Assembly (NCBI GenBank): GCA_016802295.1
Contig: JAESIW010000129.1
Span: 62,001-126,000, forward strand
Direction of reading: 5' to 3'
Source of the DNA: Brachionus rotundiformis
Lineage: Eukaryota > Rotifera > Eurotatoria > Ploima > Brachionidae
DNA: 64,000 nt
A program made the position numbers and the translations under genes. Shown piece by piece: positions 62,241 through 64,000 of the stretch. The notes beneath the pieces are model-generated. The model was not told where the DNA came from. It saw only the letters and a program-made list of their open reading frames with translations, and made no database searches. Position 1 is the stretch's first letter; each line of letters opens with the position of its first letter.

Positions 62241-64000
62241 TTAGCACATAGTATCATCTTGACCCAATAGATCTGCAAAAAAAATTATCTTTTTTTAAAA
62301 ACAAAAATGATCTTTTAATCATCAATACCTGTCAGTAGGTGATGATTTTGTTGGTTCTTTTGCGCTGTTTTATCTGCAACGAAACCAAATTTACGAAGTT
62401 GGCTACCACTATTTGACTGAAAGTTATTCGGACTAAATATCCTATTCCCAATTTTTTTCTCCAAGAGATTGTTGCTCCTGGCTGAGACCATTTTTCCTTG
62501 GAACTTTCCAAGCTCTTCTTTCAGTACTGAATTTTCATTTCTTGACATAAATTAAGAGGTTCAGATAAGTTATTTAAAACAATTAGGGTTATTCATTTAC
62601 TGTAAATGAGCGACTAAATCATTAAATGAAGAAATTGACATCAACTTATGAACTTCGTTCAATTGATCGCTTACTTGATTTTTATGCTGAATAAATATAT
62701 CCCGAATTACTTTAAAAAAGTTTATTAATAATTAATTTAAAATTATATATAAGCAAAAATGTATTTATATATGAATAGTTTTTACTTTTGATATCTTGAA
62801 CCTTTTGACTTGACTTATTTTGTATTTAAAATTTAAATAAAAATGTTTTTTTATCCTAAGATACATTTTTGTGTAAGGAAGTTAACCACAAGTCTAACCA
62901 AATTATAATTATTTAATTAATTTAAATTATTGATTTTATAAAAGAAATTTTAGATTTTTAGATAAATTTTAGGCCAAATTTTTTTTAAATTAATTTAATA
63001 TTTTAGGTATCATGAAATCTAATTTCTTATATCTTAAGAGATTTAATGAACTAATAAATTTGTTTATTTCTTTTGAAATGGTATCTAATTCCTACCTTCA
63101 AGGATATAATTTATTTGCTCTGATTCTTCTCTTCTGGTCTCCTGGTCTAGCGTATCCTTTGTTTGGCCACATTCAGCGTCCAAACCATCATAAATTTTGT
63201 TCATAACACCAAGACTGTTCATAGATCTCAAATATCTGAGTCTTAATTTTTTCAAAGTGCTGACCACACAGTTCAATTGGGTCAAGTGCTGGACCTCATT
63301 GAGCACCTGAGCTGACAATTTTCTCAACGAATCCTCATCGCTTAGCAACAATTCGCTGGCTAGTTTGAATATCTTCTCGTCCTGTTCGCTCACATTGACC
63401 ACATTGAGCACTTGACCAGTGGGCGACTGGACTTTACCAACACTAGACCCATCCGATGCACTGTCGCTTTTCTTGCGCAATATTTCACAAGCAAACTTCA
63501 AATTTCCATTCAATGCAGCCTTGTGTATCATTTGTTCAGCCATGTAGCTGGTAACCTGAGAATTAAGCTTGCTCAATTCACCCGATTCCAAATAAACTAT
63601 CAATTCATTTAGCTCATTTTTAATCAAATTCAATAGAACCTTGTCCTTAGCAGGCTGTTTTTTGCAACTAACCTGGCTTAAATGTTGATCAGGCACCAGG
63701 TCAATTGCGAGCGCTTCGTCCAATTGTTCATCACTAAAATAAATATTTTCACAAAATCTGACCAAACCATCCATGTTTTGGGTCTTTTGCTGCAAAGTCA
63801 CATTCAATTTGTTCAAGAATGACTTATAGGGATCATCTGAGCTCAAACTAAGCATCAAATCATCCTTTTCTTTTTTCAATTGGTCACACTCGGCCTCTTT
63901 TTCTCTCATATAAACATCAATTGAATATATGTGGTCATTTAGGTCAATATTTTCCTCTTTCACAGCATCAAATTCGCATTGTAAGCTCTTGAGGCTGTTT
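62241..64000 (-). CDS. Coiled-coil protein, C-terminal part (runs off the right edge)
   Basis: Exons (beyond 64000)-63096, 62709-62601, 62540-62329 and 62272-62241 join in phase 1, 2 and 1 and end in DLLGQDDTMC. About 423 residues are visible. The first block is a heptad-rich coiled coil (YMREKEAECDQLKKEKDDL), then a mostly helical region of about 230 residues, another coiled coil (LQNENSVLKEELGKFQG) and a basic/polar tail. The LQNENSVLKEEL stretch loosely recalls the late coiled coil of dynactin p150, but the rest does not convince me, so no family is named. The 386-bp gap 62710-63095 is an intron with nothing in it. Confidence 0.75.

Noticed and set aside
1..64000. CRISPR arrays, bacterial operons, prophage or integron features
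   Set aside because: The window is eukaryotic (spliced genes throughout), and no regularly spaced repeats were seen.

Overview
This is nuclear DNA of an animal. It is very AT-rich: introns and spacers look about 75-80% A+T by eye. Most genes are cut by many short GT-AG introns of about 50-70 bp, and the proteins are animal-specific (p120 RasGAP, DONSON, tryptophan hydroxylase, calpain-15, class A GPCR, CUB and Cache proteins). The AT content, tiny introns and compact genes fit a monogonont rotifer of the Brachionus type best, but that is an inference. Another AT-rich spiralian is possible. Exon joins below were assembled by hand and checked by reading-frame phase and family resemblance. Boundaries could be off by a base.

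Layout. 1-2969 (+): a Rab26/Rab37-like GTPase with two alternative exons for the P-loop/switch I segment. 3336-4109 (-): FtsJ-type rRNA 2'-O-methyltransferase. 4415-9062 (-): hillarin/kyphoscoliosis-type protein whose transglutaminase-like triad looks lost. 10278-15906 (+): complete 19-exon ABCC/MRP transporter. 16517-19268: a near-identical 363-bp direct repeat pair around 2 kb of non-coding DNA. 20147-29099 (-): p120 RasGAP (RASA1), SH2-SH3-SH2-PH-C2-RasGAP, with a 4-kb intron full of LINE relics and a strikingly GC-rich last exon. 29100-34883: gene desert. 34884-37049 (+): calpain-15-like protease. 38059-38878 (+): small proline-rich, cysteine-rich membrane protein. 39281-41321 (-): DONSON. 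41770-42500: LINE relics. 42850-44374 (-): secreted CUB protein. 46915-49303 (-): tryptophan hydroxylase. 50321-50870 (-): dead Tc1/mariner copy. 52482-55421 (-): tandem Cache/EGF-like protein resembling the GPR158 ectodomain but with no seven-helix part. 56219-56600: reverse transcriptase relic. 57433-58614 (-): neuropeptide-type GPCR. 58615-62240: desert. 62241 to beyond the right edge (-): coiled-coil protein.

The genes do not form an operon or one pathway; strands alternate. Several belong to signalling or secretion (Rab26/37 for regulated secretion, tryptophan hydroxylase for serotonin, GPCR, Cache protein, RasGAP), but neighbourhood alone is no evidence that they act together. Tools would add most at the Rab alternative exons and the tandem Cache protein with two furin-type sites.
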